Source: Azolla caroliniana
Lineage: Eukaryota; Polypodiophyta
DNA: 64,000 nucleotides
NCBI GenBank assembly: GCA_043228905.1
Contig: JBHGNT010000022.1
Span: 2,232,001-2,296,000 of the forward strand
Direction: 5' to 3'
Below, piece after piece: positions 21,917 to 33,107 of this stretch (positions are counted from its first letter, which is position 1; each line of letters starts with the position of its first letter). The notes under the pieces are model-generated. The model ran no database searches, was not told the origin of the DNA, and was given only the letters and a program-made list of their open reading frames with translations. Position numbers and translations under genes: made by a program.

Positions 21917-22296
21917 TGTTGAGTGACAAGCTAAACATTGGGTGCGTAATACGGTGTGTAACCTAGTGCGTAGACCGGGTGTGTAAAACAGTACACATAA
22001 CATGGCCGTATCGGTGTGTAAACCGGAAGGCCATTAGTATGGTATTCCTCGTAAGGAATAATTTTGGGAGTTAGTGTAGTAGGCTCATTTATGAGCATTC
22101 AAGTACTGTCAGTACTTGTGTCAGCCCAATTGTCAGGGCTTGTATAAAAGGTGCTCATTGAGCACAATGTATATATACAGAGAGTCATTATTTTGAATTT
22201 GAGTTTATGTTTTCTGTGTTTTACCGAACTGTCTTATTCTTCCGAACTGTGTACTCTGTGTTTCTCATACGCTTCCGCACACGCTATTCTTTTACA
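21917..22296 (+). repeat. Solo copia LTR (family C)
   Basis: It starts TGTTGAGTGACAAGC and ends ..TTCTTTTACA, with an exact 5-bp TSD ACACT at 21,912-21,916 and 22,297-22,301. It is 380 bp and shares the C-family core (aaggaataattttgggag, CTTGTATAAAAGG). A single LTR with a TSD indicates LTR-LTR recombination after insertion. Confidence 0.9.
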
Positions 22297-22361
22297 ACAC
22301 TTATCCACGTGTATAGAATACTGCGGTAAATTCTGACCACGGGATGTTATATGGTCATGCC

Positions 22362-22817
22362 TGTTACGGGCATGACCATTTAATATCCCGTGGTGAGAAT
22401 TTACCGTAGTATTCTATACACGTGGATAAGTGTGAGGGTTAAACGAGAGTGTAAAGAAGGGGAGGATTACTTTTAATCCTCAGGATTGAGACAACCCATT
22501 AGGTCAAGTGTGAACTTGCTTGGGGGCCTTGGGTATCGCTATAAATAAGAGGCCTAGCTACCCTCATTTGATCATCTTTTTGACTACATCGAGACTCAGC
22601 TCTTGTGGTGGGTCAACTCTTGTAGCGAGCGCACCAGCACCAGGTACGACTCGACGCCACGGCGGTGGTATGGGACGCCGATCGTGGCTCGAGTCCGTCT
22701 CGATCCCTTCGCTCAGGGGTGGTCGGGTGGATCGACACCCTTCTTTCTCTTTCTCCTTTCTACCTATCATTTGTTTATCCTTATCTTAAGCTTACTTTAG
22801 TACTTAGATCTCTAATA
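22362..22817 (+). repeat. B2 5' LTR
   Basis: It runs TGTTACGGGCATG..ATCTCTAATA. A TATA-like GCTATAAATAAG lies near 22,540. It forms a head-to-head inverted repeat with B1. Confidence 0.9.
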
Positions 22818-23901
22818 TTTGGTATCCGATTGATGTACTAATGTTTCTTTGTTTTTCATTTGTCTTTTGATTGATGGTGATCGATCGATGTGCGGTCGGC
22901 CTTGATCCAGACAACGATCAACAAAGAATTTCGGTAACTCTTTCCATAATTTTTCTTTCTATTCTCTCTTCTCCCATCTAATCATGTGTTTAGTTTATAT
23001 GTCATTTTTTTTCATTAAGTCAATGATGTTGTAGTGGTCTTTAATTGATTATCTAAAACGTTTACATATGTGCACGAGGTCAATACCTCGTTTGACATAT
23101 TAATAATATGTGATGGGTGTCGTATGCGTACGAGGTTAATACCTCAATTACGTATTACATTCACGAACATATCTTACGTTTGCGTATGAGTTTAATACCT
23201 TGATTTGTTGTAAACGATATGCGGTTGGTCTCGTATGCGTAAGAGGTCAATACCTCAATTGCGTATTACGATGATCTCTTATTTGTGGATGTTTCGTGTG
23301 CGTAGAGGTATATACCTCGATTACGTATCTCGATCACATCATTTGTGGCTATTTAATATAACGATATGTTAATATAGGCATATGTGGTCACGTATATACG
23401 TATTTGATCGTATATATGTGATAAGTAAACATATGTGTATATTCGTTATTACGTGATTATATCGAAAGTTGTCCTTGTCGGGAAAAGGATGTTGGTGGCC
23501 GTCCTCACATTTTTGTGAGAATGGCGTTGTCACCATCCCTTTTTCAACAATTTTTTATTGTTGACAACCCCGTTGATGACCTCGATTTCGTTACATAAAG
23601 AAACGCCTATAGCCATAATGATGTTGAGTACGTAGGGCTTGACCCATTTCAAGTGAGGTCGCTCCAATGACACACGTATCCAACATCCCTCCCTCGTTAC
23701 ATGGATACGATGTCACCATGAGCTCGTTCTTACGAGAGGCATTCGTAATGACGTGACCATGTGATGGGCCACGTGAGCCTACTACGAAACGAGGGCTCAT
23801 TTGGCTTGACCATTAGGTTGCACTTTGGCGTATGCCATCGTAATTACGAGACTTGAGGTTAGGTAACGTACCAACATAGTTTTGGTAAATGAGGGCGAAA
23901 T
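22818..23901 (+). other. B2 untranslated leader, upstream part
   Basis: It starts with TTTGGTATCCGATTG, a probable primer-binding site related to the iMet type. No open frame of note follows. It contains a cluster of short inverted repeats (next entry) and continues beyond the LINE at 28,104. Confidence 0.7.
23066..23330 (+). repeat. Five diverged hairpin repeats in the B2 leader
   Basis: Five units of about 45-75 bp share a core like TGCGTACGAGGT..ATACCTC..TTACGTATTA, near 23,068, 23,134, 23,182, 23,231 and 23,297. Within most units GAGGT and ACCTC pair as a short stem with a loop of three to five bases. The units have diverged mostly outside the stem. Confidence 0.65.
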
Positions 23902-23925
23902 AAGGACCCTTGAACACTCGTTAGG

Positions 23926-26394
23926 ATGGGTTTTCCAAGTAATTGGATACGAGGAGTTTCAGCATTATATCGTAATGCAAGTAGTTCTCTATTATTTGCA
24001 GGGGACATTGGTAGGCGTTTTTTTATTTCAAGATCTGTACGCCAGGGATGTCCACTTGCTCCTTTCCTGTTTTTGTTAGTATCCGAAGCATTCTCTGTAC
24101 ATTTAAATTCTCCATATGTAAATATTAAAGGTTTAACACTACCAGTAGCAAACGCAAATGTGGATTGTGAATTCGCTGATGATACAACTTTATATGTTCA
24201 GGCCTCACATGGTAATTTGTTTCATGTGCAAAAGGCCGTGGATGATTTCTCAGATGCATCGGGTGCATTGATAAATTGGGATAAGTCATCAGGTTTTTGG
24301 GTCACTTCGGGAGATCCGCCAGTTAATGTACCCTCTTTAGGATTCACATGGATACCTCAAGGTCAGTCCATTAGGTATTTAGGTTGTCGAGTGGGTGTGG
24401 GATTAAAGTCAGAAGATATGATTGCACCCTTATTGTTAAGATTAAGAAATAAATTAGTATATTGGAATAAAGAAAAATTATCTTTAGCAGGACGTGTAGT
24501 TGTAGCTAATGCGGTGTTGTTGTCCTCGATTTGGTATATAGCATCTACATGGCTATTTTCTAGGTCAATAATGTTGAAAGTTCAACGTTTAGTACAGAAT
24601 TTTATTTGGGGGAACAATAGGTCAGTCAATCCTGTAGCAAAGGTAGCTTGGTCTATTCTGATACAACCTAAACAAAAAGGTGGTTTAGGTTTGATTGATC
24701 CATTTATGCAAAGCAAAGCTTTACTTACTAAACATGTTGTTAGGAGTTTATTGCCAGGACAGGAGTTATGGAAAAAGCTATGGATGCAACATCTATATAA
24801 GGTCAAGCCTTCGGTAGGTGGTCAATGGAAGGATAGTCTTAGATGGTTCTTTAATGCAGATTTCCAGCTACCTAAGTCCAATGATGGATCATTGCATTTC
24901 TTCAATGGAATTTTTCGAGCATGGGAAACTCTTCGGCAAGCGCTTGTTTTCTTGCCACCGAAAAGCTATCATCAATTTATGCGTCAACCATTGATATGGA
25001 ATCCTTTATTTACTGATGAAGTTGCATGTGTTTTGGGTTTACGCCCTAGGTTATCATGGGCTGCAATGGATAGTGGACCAGCTCGTACGGTTGCGGATTG
25101 GATAAGGTTTATGCAGTCCTCTACGCTGGAGCAAAGTAATAGGTTATCGAACTTAAGAGGGGCTAAGATCATGTTATCACAATTGTCCAGGGTGTATCAG
25201 GTCACAGTGCCTACATTGCAATTCGATCATTTTCAAAGTTGGTACGGTATGTTCTCGACACTCAATATACTTATAGGAGCTCGGTTATATGATCAAAATG
25301 GTAGCATTTATTTTTATGAAGTGTTGGACAATGGTAGGTTGATACTAGTGGATGAGGAGTCTCAAATCATGTTGGTTGCGAAGCAATTGCCAGTGCGAGT
25401 AATTGCTAGATTAGATAAAAATATATATATCGATCCTAGTCCACTAATAGTTAATTTTTCATCTCATATTTCGGTGTTAGACTCTAAACCTATTGATGAC
25501 CTGCAGTGGGATCCAGCGGATTATGGTTGGAAATTATCCATATCTGACTCTTCGACTAAGATCCTTCCTTTTTTCAAATATTCAGTAGCGTTTGGCAGGA
25601 ATTTTATGTTGAGGCAGACCGAGCCGATACCTGCTGGAAAAAAGTATTGGGAGGAAGGTAATGTTTCATCTACTCATATGGTTATGTTTTGGAAACAGTT
25701 TTGGTCTATTAAATGCATGAATAAGATATTGCATTTTTGGTGGTTGATGATTCATTATGCATTGCCAATAGGTCATTTATTGAGGGGATCGGTGAGTAAT
25801 CGGTCATGTATTATGTGTGGGTTTGCGGATGAGACATTGCATCATGCATTTTGGGAATGTGTTTCCGCAAAAAGTTTTTGGTGTCGAATTCTTAGGCTTC
25901 TAGGTCGTAAGTATAGGTCTGCTATTTTTACGTGGGGTGCAGTCTTTTGGGGAATGTTGGATCAACAAAGGGCTTTTTATCATTATAATCATTCTTCATT
26001 GTCTTTATATGTAAGAAGTTTTCAGGTATATTCTACTTCAAGATCCTTGTAGGGAGTCAAGTTCTTCTCGCGGAGCTATGTTTGGCAGATTGTCTCCTCG
26101 TTGTCTCTATGGGTTCTTTGGAAAGCTAGGTGCTCCAAGTTATACAATGATGAAGACATTCACGTTGTGGATCAGGTAAAGTCTTTTTGGAATTTATTAG
26201 TACATTCGGTTAAAGGTGAGTATGACAGGTATAAAGGCTATGGAAACACAGCCATTCGAAAAAGAAAGAGATTACGACGAGTTTGGTCAGCTATTCCTAT
26301 AATGTTAGATGCATGCACGGAGGTTAGCTGGAATTATGTGCCACCTCGTTGGTTGTTCCCGCCACCAGTACCATTCTTATGGCAAACAACATGA
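23926..26394 (+). pseudogene. LINE ORF2: reverse transcriptase and zinc-binding domain
   Basis: One frame covers 23,926-26,394 with a single TAG at 26,050-26,052. The visible RT starts at MGFPSNWIRGVSALY, with SVRQGCPLAPFLF and the catalytic FADDTTLYV. Downstream are GRVVVANAVLLSSIWYIAST and a zf-RVT domain, CIMCGFADETLHHAFWEC (C-X2-C-X8-H-X4-C). The final 97 codons (WVLWKARCSKLYNDE onward) give the usual plant L1 tail. The catalytic aspartates are present, but the N-terminal endonuclease is gone. Only one stop suggests recent insertion. Confidence 0.9.
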
Positions 26395-26499
26395 GATAAT
26401 AGGGAGGAGACGGTTGCGGCATGTATGAAGCCTATTTTAATGTAGGTAAGATATACATATGCTAGAAGAAGATATGAGGAAATGGGATGATGTTTTGGA

Positions 26500-27640
26500 T
26501 GCTGAATCAGGCTAGTAAAAGAAGATTTTAGTGGTATGAGGCAGATTTCGTGTGATAATCAGAGACATCGACATGGTGGATGTGGACAAGTTGAAATAGG
26601 TTTAAGTTGTTTTGTGATTAGGATGATTGATGTTGGTGGGGGTTGTTGAAGATTACTAGGAGAAGGTGAGGATTTCTGTTTGTTTTCTACTCGTTTGTTG
26701 GTTGTTAGTGTAACAAGATTGTCGAATCGGAGATAGTGAGATGGTAGATGGGGACATGACGAAGCCGTTTTTCTGTTTTTTGTGGTTAGGATGAGTGATG
26801 TTGGAGTGGGGGCAGAAGCAGATTATTATGAGAAGGCGAGGAATGGTTTTCGCTCATTTTTTGTTGTGATTACAGGGCCGCGTTAATCGGTGAGATGGAA
26901 TAGGGGAAGCAAGATACCCCAGATATGGGCTAACTTAAGACAGATATTATGGTTCTCATAGGTTGCGGGATGATGGCAGTGGGATTTGAAGCAACTTTGT
27001 CATGGTGTGAGGATGAGTGGTGTTGGTGCGAGGGCTGAAGCAGATCAGGAGGGGAGAGGAATCATTGTTCACTTATTTTGTTGTTAATTACACAGGATAT
27101 TGGCGGTACTCGACGAGATGGTGGATGTGGATTGATTGAAGCAATTTGTTTGTTTTTAGGAGTAATGATGGTGGGGGGGACAGAAGCAAATCATGAGGGG
27201 ATGAGGAACCATTATTCACTTGTTTTTGTTGTTTTTTGTATAGGTCAGAGGTGGTATTCGGCGAGATGGTGGATGTGGTTTGATTGAAGCAATTTCTCTG
27301 TTTTTAGGAGTGACGATGGTATCGGGGAACGAAGCAAATCATGAGGGAATGAGGAACAATTTCTCATTTTTGTTGATTCATTGCACAGGACATAGGTGCT
27401 ATTCGGCGCGATGGTGGATGTGGACTAAAGGAAGCAATGTGTCTGTTTTAGGAGTGATGATGGTGGGGGGGATCGAAGCAGCTCATGAGGGGATGAGGAA
27501 TTTTTTACTTATTTTGTTGTTAATTCCACAGGACATTGGTGGCATTCGGCGAGATGGTGGAGGTGGATTGAATGAAGCAATTTGGTTGTTTTTAGGAGTG
27601 ATGATGGTGACGGGGCCGAAGCACATCATGAAGGGAGAGT
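26500..27640 (+). repeat. Tandem ~146-bp repeats in the LINE 3' UTR
   Basis: Clear units start near 27,091, 27,237, 27,384 and 27,527, each with CACAGG, a GCGAGATGGTGGATGTGG-like block, GTTTTTAGGAGTGATGATGG and GAAGCAAATCATGAGGGG. At least two degenerate units precede them (about 26,720-27,080). A separate duplicated element, ccaacagtttttacaaatgc, occurs at about 27,730 and 27,960. Confidence 0.8.
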
Positions 27641-28103
27641 GCATAAGTTGTGGGGGTCAAAGAAAATGGGGTGAGAGGTGGAGATTAGTATAGTACATTT
27701 CATTTTCATGGTCTGTTTTTTTCTCCCCAACAGTTTTTACAAATGCTGGAATCACTTCAGATCTGTTTGCAACTGTTTCTGTTGGGATGGTGAATCTTCT
27801 TATAGCTCCACACCTGACACATATGATTGGAAAGACGGAGGACATGGAATATCATGTGAAATATAAGTTTTCTATGGAGTTCTGTTCTAAGAGCCCGAAA
27901 TTTTGTTTTCTGCAGAAGATCACTGGAATCAATGCTGTGTTTTATGGCTGTTTTTTTTCCAACAGTTTTTACAAATGCTAGAATAAGTTCAGATATACTG
28001 GTGGAGATGAAACAATATTATGTACTATTTGTATACTGCCTCCGGGCTTTTTATTAATACCAATGGAGCATATGTTTTATGGAAAAAAAAAAAGGACCCT
28101 TGA

Positions 28104-28689
28104 CATATATGTTCTTTTAGAAAAAACATATATGATCTCGCATATCTCTTATACGCATCAAACATTAAGCATTCAAGAAGAGCAACTTACTTGGTTGGCT
28201 CAAGTGTTTAATGTATTTGTTCTCGAGGTCTCGAGTTCAAATATGACCAAGACCATACAACATCCTTGATACATATGCCTATAACACATGTTTAGACTTA
28301 AGGTCTAAGTGCACCTCGGGGTCCTCGTAATAGGACTTAAAGAGCCGAAACCACATATGTGGGCACCGAAACATAGTTTATTGTTAACATTTTTTTCGTG
28401 TATAAACTATTCATGACACGAACATACATGGTTGAGCCTCGGGGAGCCACCATGAAAAAATCGATATAGAGATCAGGGAAAGACATTTATTTGTCACCCC
28501 CATGGTTTTTAAAACACCTTTGTGTTACCATAATAACCTGATCTTGAACCTCATCTCATACGTCTAGAGGGGTATTGACGTGAGATCATGATATCGATTA
28601 ATGTTTGCCCATGATATGTTTACATCACGACATGATGTTATGACTATCTCTCTGACCTTATCCTATTTCTTTTCCAGAAATAATCTTTA
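28104..28689 (+). other. B2 leader, downstream part
   Basis: It resumes after the LINE with an inverted repeat CATATATGTT/AACATATATG (about 28,104-28,136). It has a weak tRNA-like pair (TTGGCTCAAGTG near 28,193 and GAGTTCAAAT near 28,231) with short spacing. There is no open frame before the gag ATG at 28,690. Confidence 0.6.
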
Positions 28690-30213
28690 ATGGCTCAAAT
28701 TAACGACCCGATGTCATCCGCTCAAGCAGAAGGAACTCAAGGGAATCCTCCTGGACAAATGTCCACTGAGATGTATTTGGCACAAATAACCCAATACCTT
28801 AGTTTCACTGCTCAACAGATGACCGAACTTCGGCAATCTCAGAGTGCTCTTGAGGCACGTGTCATTAGTCTACAACGTGAGACTAATAGACCTGATGAGC
28901 GACAAGGTGAACCATCATTTGTCGTTAAGCCATTTACGGGAGACAAAAAGGAAAGAACCGAAGAAGCAATCTGCACATGGTTGGGACGATGGGAGTCTCA
29001 TTTTGAGCTCTATCCCACGCCAGATAGTACGAAGATTGCATACGTCGGCCGAGAACTCGGGGGTAAGGCCGCGGCCTGGTGGCGTGGGCTCCGTACTATG
29101 GGGAAATTGCCCGATACTTGGACAGATTTTGTCACGGTTTTTAAGGGCCAATTTCTGCAACCTCCCTCTCGAACCGAGGCAGCACAAGCTTTAATGAACC
29201 TCTCTAACAAGAAATTTTCCTTGCTAGAAGACTATGTTCACCATGCTAGAACCCAAATCCAAAAATCGGGTCTAGAAGGGGACAATTGGTTGATAGCTTG
29301 TTTTGTCAATGGCATCCCCAATTCGGACTATCACTGGATAGTGCACGATAAGGATCCAAAATCCTTCGAAGAGGCCGTTGAAATAGTTCTTCGCTATCAA
29401 CGCACTTCGAAGAAGGACCACAACAAACCCAACGAAGCGCCCGGGACTAAGCAGTCGCAATTTGTTGGGAAACGAAAGACACCCAACGAATTCCTGGATC
29501 GCGATTATAAGCGACAACATCCTTTTTGCGTATTCTGCAAAAAGAAGGGTCATACAAAAGATCAATGTCGAAAGCTCCAACGGAAAGAGCACGACAACAA
29601 AGCTAAAGTTGCAGACCATAAAGGTCAGATTCCTAATGTCCTTCAGGTCAATACACATCATTTAAGTAATTGTCAATGTTCTTTCCCTCACTATGTATTG
29701 GGTCCCAATGATTTACTACGTGAAAACGGGTATATCAATGGATCTCCCGTACAATTTTTATTTGATTCAGGAAGCTCACACAATTTTGTGAATGATCGTT
29801 TGGTTCAGATATGGGGAATCCAATCCACCGTAAGTGATCACACCTACACGGTGCACTTGGCTGATGGAAGAGTACAATACATCAACATGGCGATTCATTT
29901 ATTAGGAATTTCTATTGATACTTATATAGAGGAAGTAGACTTCCATGTAATGAATCTTTGTACCACCGATGTAATACTGGGTTATCCCTGGTTTTATAAT
30001 AAAAACTCTTTTTTATTTATTGATTGGGTTCGTCATTCCATTTCTTTTGTACTGAACGATTGTACGCAATTTATTCAATGTGTAAAAAAACAATCCCTCT
30101 CGATTGTTTCCTCGTTTCCATCAATATCCGAGTTGTCTTGTTCTACGTTATTTTATTGTGTACTTGATCCGGACATTCACGTTTACAATATCGATAATGC
30201 CCGGTTCAATTAA
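28690..30213 (+). CDS. B2 gag-protease polyprotein
   Basis: This is an intact 507-codon frame. Residues 1-80 include a Gln-rich coiled coil (EMYLAQITQYLSFTAQQ). Residues about 90-230 are a retrotransposon capsid domain (AAAWWRGLRTMGKLPDTW, FVTVFKGQF). A zinc knuckle CVFCKKKGHTKDQC lies near residue 280. The protease active site is FLFDSGSSHNFV near 360, with VILGYPWF as its second block. Capsid and protease look undamaged. RT text begins in the -1 frame around the stop (the YFEQQQLDE codons), so either a programmed frameshift or an indel joins the two. Confidence 0.88.
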   Translation: MAQINDPMSSAQAEGTQGNPPGQMSTEMYLAQITQYLSFTAQQMTELRQSQSALEARVISLQRETNRPDERQGEPSFVVKPFTGDKKERTEEAICTWLGRWESHFELYPTPDSTKIAYVGRELGGKAAAWWRGLRTMGKLPDTWTDFVTVFKGQFLQPPSRTEAAQALMNLSNKKFSLLEDYVHHARTQIQKSGLEGDNWLIACFVNGIPNSDYHWIVHDKDPKSFEEAVEIVLRYQRTSKKDHNKPNEAPGTKQSQFVGKRKTPNEFLDRDYKRQHPFCVFCKKKGHTKDQCRKLQRKEHDNKAKVADHKGQIPNVLQVNTHHLSNCQCSFPHYVLGPNDLLRENGYINGSPVQFLFDSGSSHNFVNDRLVQIWGIQSTVSDHTYTVHLADGRVQYINMAIHLLGISIDTYIEEVDFHVMNLCTTDVILGYPWFYNKNSFLFIDWVRHSISFVLNDCTQFIQCVKKQSLSIVSSFPSISELSCSTLFYCVLDPDIHVYNIDNARFN

Positions 30214-31903
30214 CATATTTTGAACAACAGCAACTTGATGAAATCTTAAATGATTTTCATGATGTTTTTCCAAGTGAACTACCTGATGGGTTACCTCCTA
30301 AACGTAATATAGACCATCGTATAGATATTGTACCTGGTGTTGCACCAATAAGTATACCTCCGTATCGCTTAAGTCGATCCGAAGAAGATGAGGTATCTAA
30401 GCAACTCAAGGACTATTTACGAATGGGTTATATATGTTATAGTAAATCTCCATGGGGTGCACGAGTTCTCTTGGTTAAAAAGAAAGAGGGCACATGGCGT
30501 ATGTGTATTAATTACTGACGCTTGAATAAAGTGACGATCAAGAATTCGTACCCATTGCCCCGGGCTGACGATCTAATTGACCGTCTCCAGGGAGCTCGGT
30601 ATTTTACGAACTTGATCTCCGTATTGGCTACCATCAAATACGAATAAGTGAGGACGATGTTCCTAAAACGACATTTCGTACGCGCTATGGCCATTATGAG
30701 TTTTTGGTTATGCCTTTTGGTTTGACCAATGCTCCGGCTACATTTCAACAAGAAATGAATGACATTTTCCGAGAACAACTTGGAAAATTTGTCGTTATTT
30801 TCTTGGATGATATTTTAGTTTATAGCCGTACATTACAAGAACATGCTAAACATGTCCGCTTTGTTTTACAAACATTGCGTGACAAACAGTTTTATGCGAA
30901 GATCTCAAAATGTGAGTTCTTCAAGAAATCAATTACTTATCTTTGACATCTCATAACCGAATGAGGAGTTGAAATTGATCCTTCTCGCATTGAGAAAATC
31001 AAGCTTTGGCCCACTCTTCGGAATATTCGAGAAGTTCGATCATTCCTTGGTTTTGTCGGGTTTTTGCGAAAGTCTCTTCGTAATTACTCCCAATTGACGA
31101 CGCCGTTTACTGATCTTTTAAAAGGTCAAACGCGTAAGTCTACAAAACCTATTGTGTGGAATGCTACACTAGACCTCGCCTTTAAGGAACTCAAGGACCT
31201 GGTTTGTAAGGCTCCTTCACTTCTTTTACCTGATCCTTCAAAACCTTTTGAGGTTGAAACCGATGCAAGCGATTATGCTATAGGTGCTGTCTTGTATCAA
31301 GATGGTAAACCAATAGCATTCGAGAGTAAGAAACTTGATTCTGCTCAATGTCGGTATACCGTTCAAGAAAAGGAATTATTTGCAGTTATACATGCGCTCA
31401 AAACATGGCGCCATTATCTTTATGGAAATCGCTTTGTGGTAACTACGGCCCACGAGTCCTTGAAATATTTTTGTGACCAACAAGACTTGAAAGGTTGTAA
31501 GGCACGATGGGTTGATCTCATCCAGGACTTTGATTTTTCCATACGATATCGTAAAGGTTCCATGAACACTGTTGCTGATGCACTAAGTCGCATCCGTGAA
31601 GTTAACATGCTTAGCTTCACTGAAATAACATCAAATCTTTATGATCACCTTCGAGGAAAGTATCTTGATGATAGTTATTTCGCAAAATACTGGGCAAGAG
31701 TTGAGTCTGGAACAGACTCCACCACATCCTCGAAGGAATACTTCCACATTGCTAACGGTTTGCTCTACTGTAATGGGAAGGTTTGTGTTCCAAATTTACC
31801 CGAGGTCAAAAAGAGGATTCTTTTTGAATGCCATGATGCACCCTCAACAGGGCACCCTGGAATACATCGTACACTCGTTCTCATCTCCACTCAATTTTAT
31901 TGA
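30214..31903 (+). pseudogene. B2 reverse transcriptase and RNase H
   Basis: RT text starts at YFEQQQLDEILNDFHDVFP and continues through PYRLSRSEEDEV. A six-A run at about 30,477-30,482 shifts the frame, TGA follows at 30,517, and a one-base loss near 30,615 breaks [12 protein letters not shown]. Later blocks [16 protein letters not shown] and [12 protein letters not shown] keep the catalytic LDD. TGA codons at about 30,944 and 30,962 interrupt the thumb. RNase H (31,064-31,903) has VETDASDYAIGAVL, FAVIHALKTW and VADALSRI, open until a TGA at 31,901. Damage is confined to a handful of lesions. Confidence 0.88.
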
Positions 31904-33107
31904 CCTAAGATGCGTCTTGACATACATAGCTATGTGACTAAATGTCACCAGTGTCAGGTTAACAAAGCCGAGCGACTTAAAGCCGCAGGACTTTTACATC
32001 CCTTGGACATTCCCAATAATAAGTGGGAAAGTATATCCATGGATTTTATTGTTAGCCTTCCTCGCACCCAAAAAGGTCATGATGCCATCTGGGTTGTCGT
32101 TGATCGACTAACTAAAATGGCCAGATTTATTGCTACTAAAACCACGGTAACAACTCCTGAATTGGCTTACCAATTCGTTGACGAATTATTTCGTTTTTAT
32201 GGGTTACCGATGGATATCGTGAGTGATCGAGATCCAAAGTTTACTAGTGACTTCTGGACGCAAGTCTTTAAGAAGTTAGAAACTATGTTGAGCATGAGCT
32301 CCACGGATCATCCTCAATCTGATGGACAGACAGAACGAGTAAATCAAATTAATGAGGACATGCTTCGAGCATACGTTGGTACAAAACCAACAAAATGGGA
32401 ACGTTATCTCCCAATTTTGGATTTTTCTTATAACAGCTCCAAGCATACGTCGACGGGATATAGTCCTTTTATGTTGATGTATGGTTTTCAGCCACGAGCC
32501 CCGATTGATGTTAATATACATCATGATGAGTTGCGAAGTATGCAAAACTTTCTTCGGGATATGCAAGATATGTTGCATATTGCACGAGATAAAATAATAA
32601 CAACTCAAGATAGAGCGCGCTTTTATGCCGATCATCATAGGCAACCTCGTGTATTCAACCCTGGACAGAAGGTCTTTTTACGTGTACCTCACAATTCTAA
32701 GACATTGTCTATGGGTAAGTGCGCTAAGTTAGCCCCACGGTTTTGTGGACCATTTACAGTCCTCGAACGCATTGGGTCATCAGCCTATCGTCTTGCTCTT
32801 CCCGATGGTGTTGGAATTCATCCAGTCTTCCATGTGAGTCGTCTAAAAGAACTTCTAGGTTCTGGCGACAATACAGTTACAACTGAAACTCTGGTTACTT
32901 CTGAAGAATTATCTTCTAAACCACATGTACCAAAAAGAATTCTCGATGTTAAAACAAAAAAATTACTTACTAAAGAAATCCGAGAATTTAAAATAAAATG
33001 GATGGATAAATCAATAAAAGATGCCACATGGGAACGCGAAAATACTCTCAGAACTAATTTCCCTAACTTTCCATTGCAAGAGTGCAATGTTTTAAAGAGG
33101 GGGAGTA
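31904..33107 (+). pseudogene. B2 integrase with chromodomain-like end
   Basis: The frame at 31,910-33,121 continues integrase after the TGA. The HHCC finger is split: GHPGIH lies before the stop and CHQC after. The core has ISMDFIVSLP, DIVSDRDPKFTSDFW and HPQSDGQTERVNQ, so the DDE residues are present. Next come the post-core PRVFNPGQKVFLRV, GIHPVFHVSRLK, and a C-terminal block FKIKWMDKSIKDATWE resembling a chromodomain. The only obvious lesion is the upstream stop, a Trp-to-stop type change. Confidence 0.87.

Larger units (their letters stand above)
23914..28091 (+). mobile_element. 5'-truncated L1-like LINE inserted in the B2 leader
   Basis: An exact 12-bp TSD AAGGACCCTTGA lies at 23,902-23,913 and 28,092-28,103. 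The 3' end is a short poly(A) run (28,083-28,091). It carries the C-terminal two thirds of ORF2 (RT and zinc-binding domain) and a long 3' UTR with tandem repeats. Endonuclease and ORF1 are absent through 5' truncation, which is typical for target-primed reverse transcription. Confidence 0.93.

Noticed and set aside
28190-28245. tRNA-derived SINE in the B2 leader
   Set aside because: Box matches are weak, spacing is about 38 nt, and no TSD or tail is visible.
30185-30225. Programmed -1 frameshift between gag-protease and RT in B2
   Set aside because: RT codons do resume in the -1 frame, but no slippery heptamer was identified and the pol has other indels nearby, so a mutation explains it equally well.
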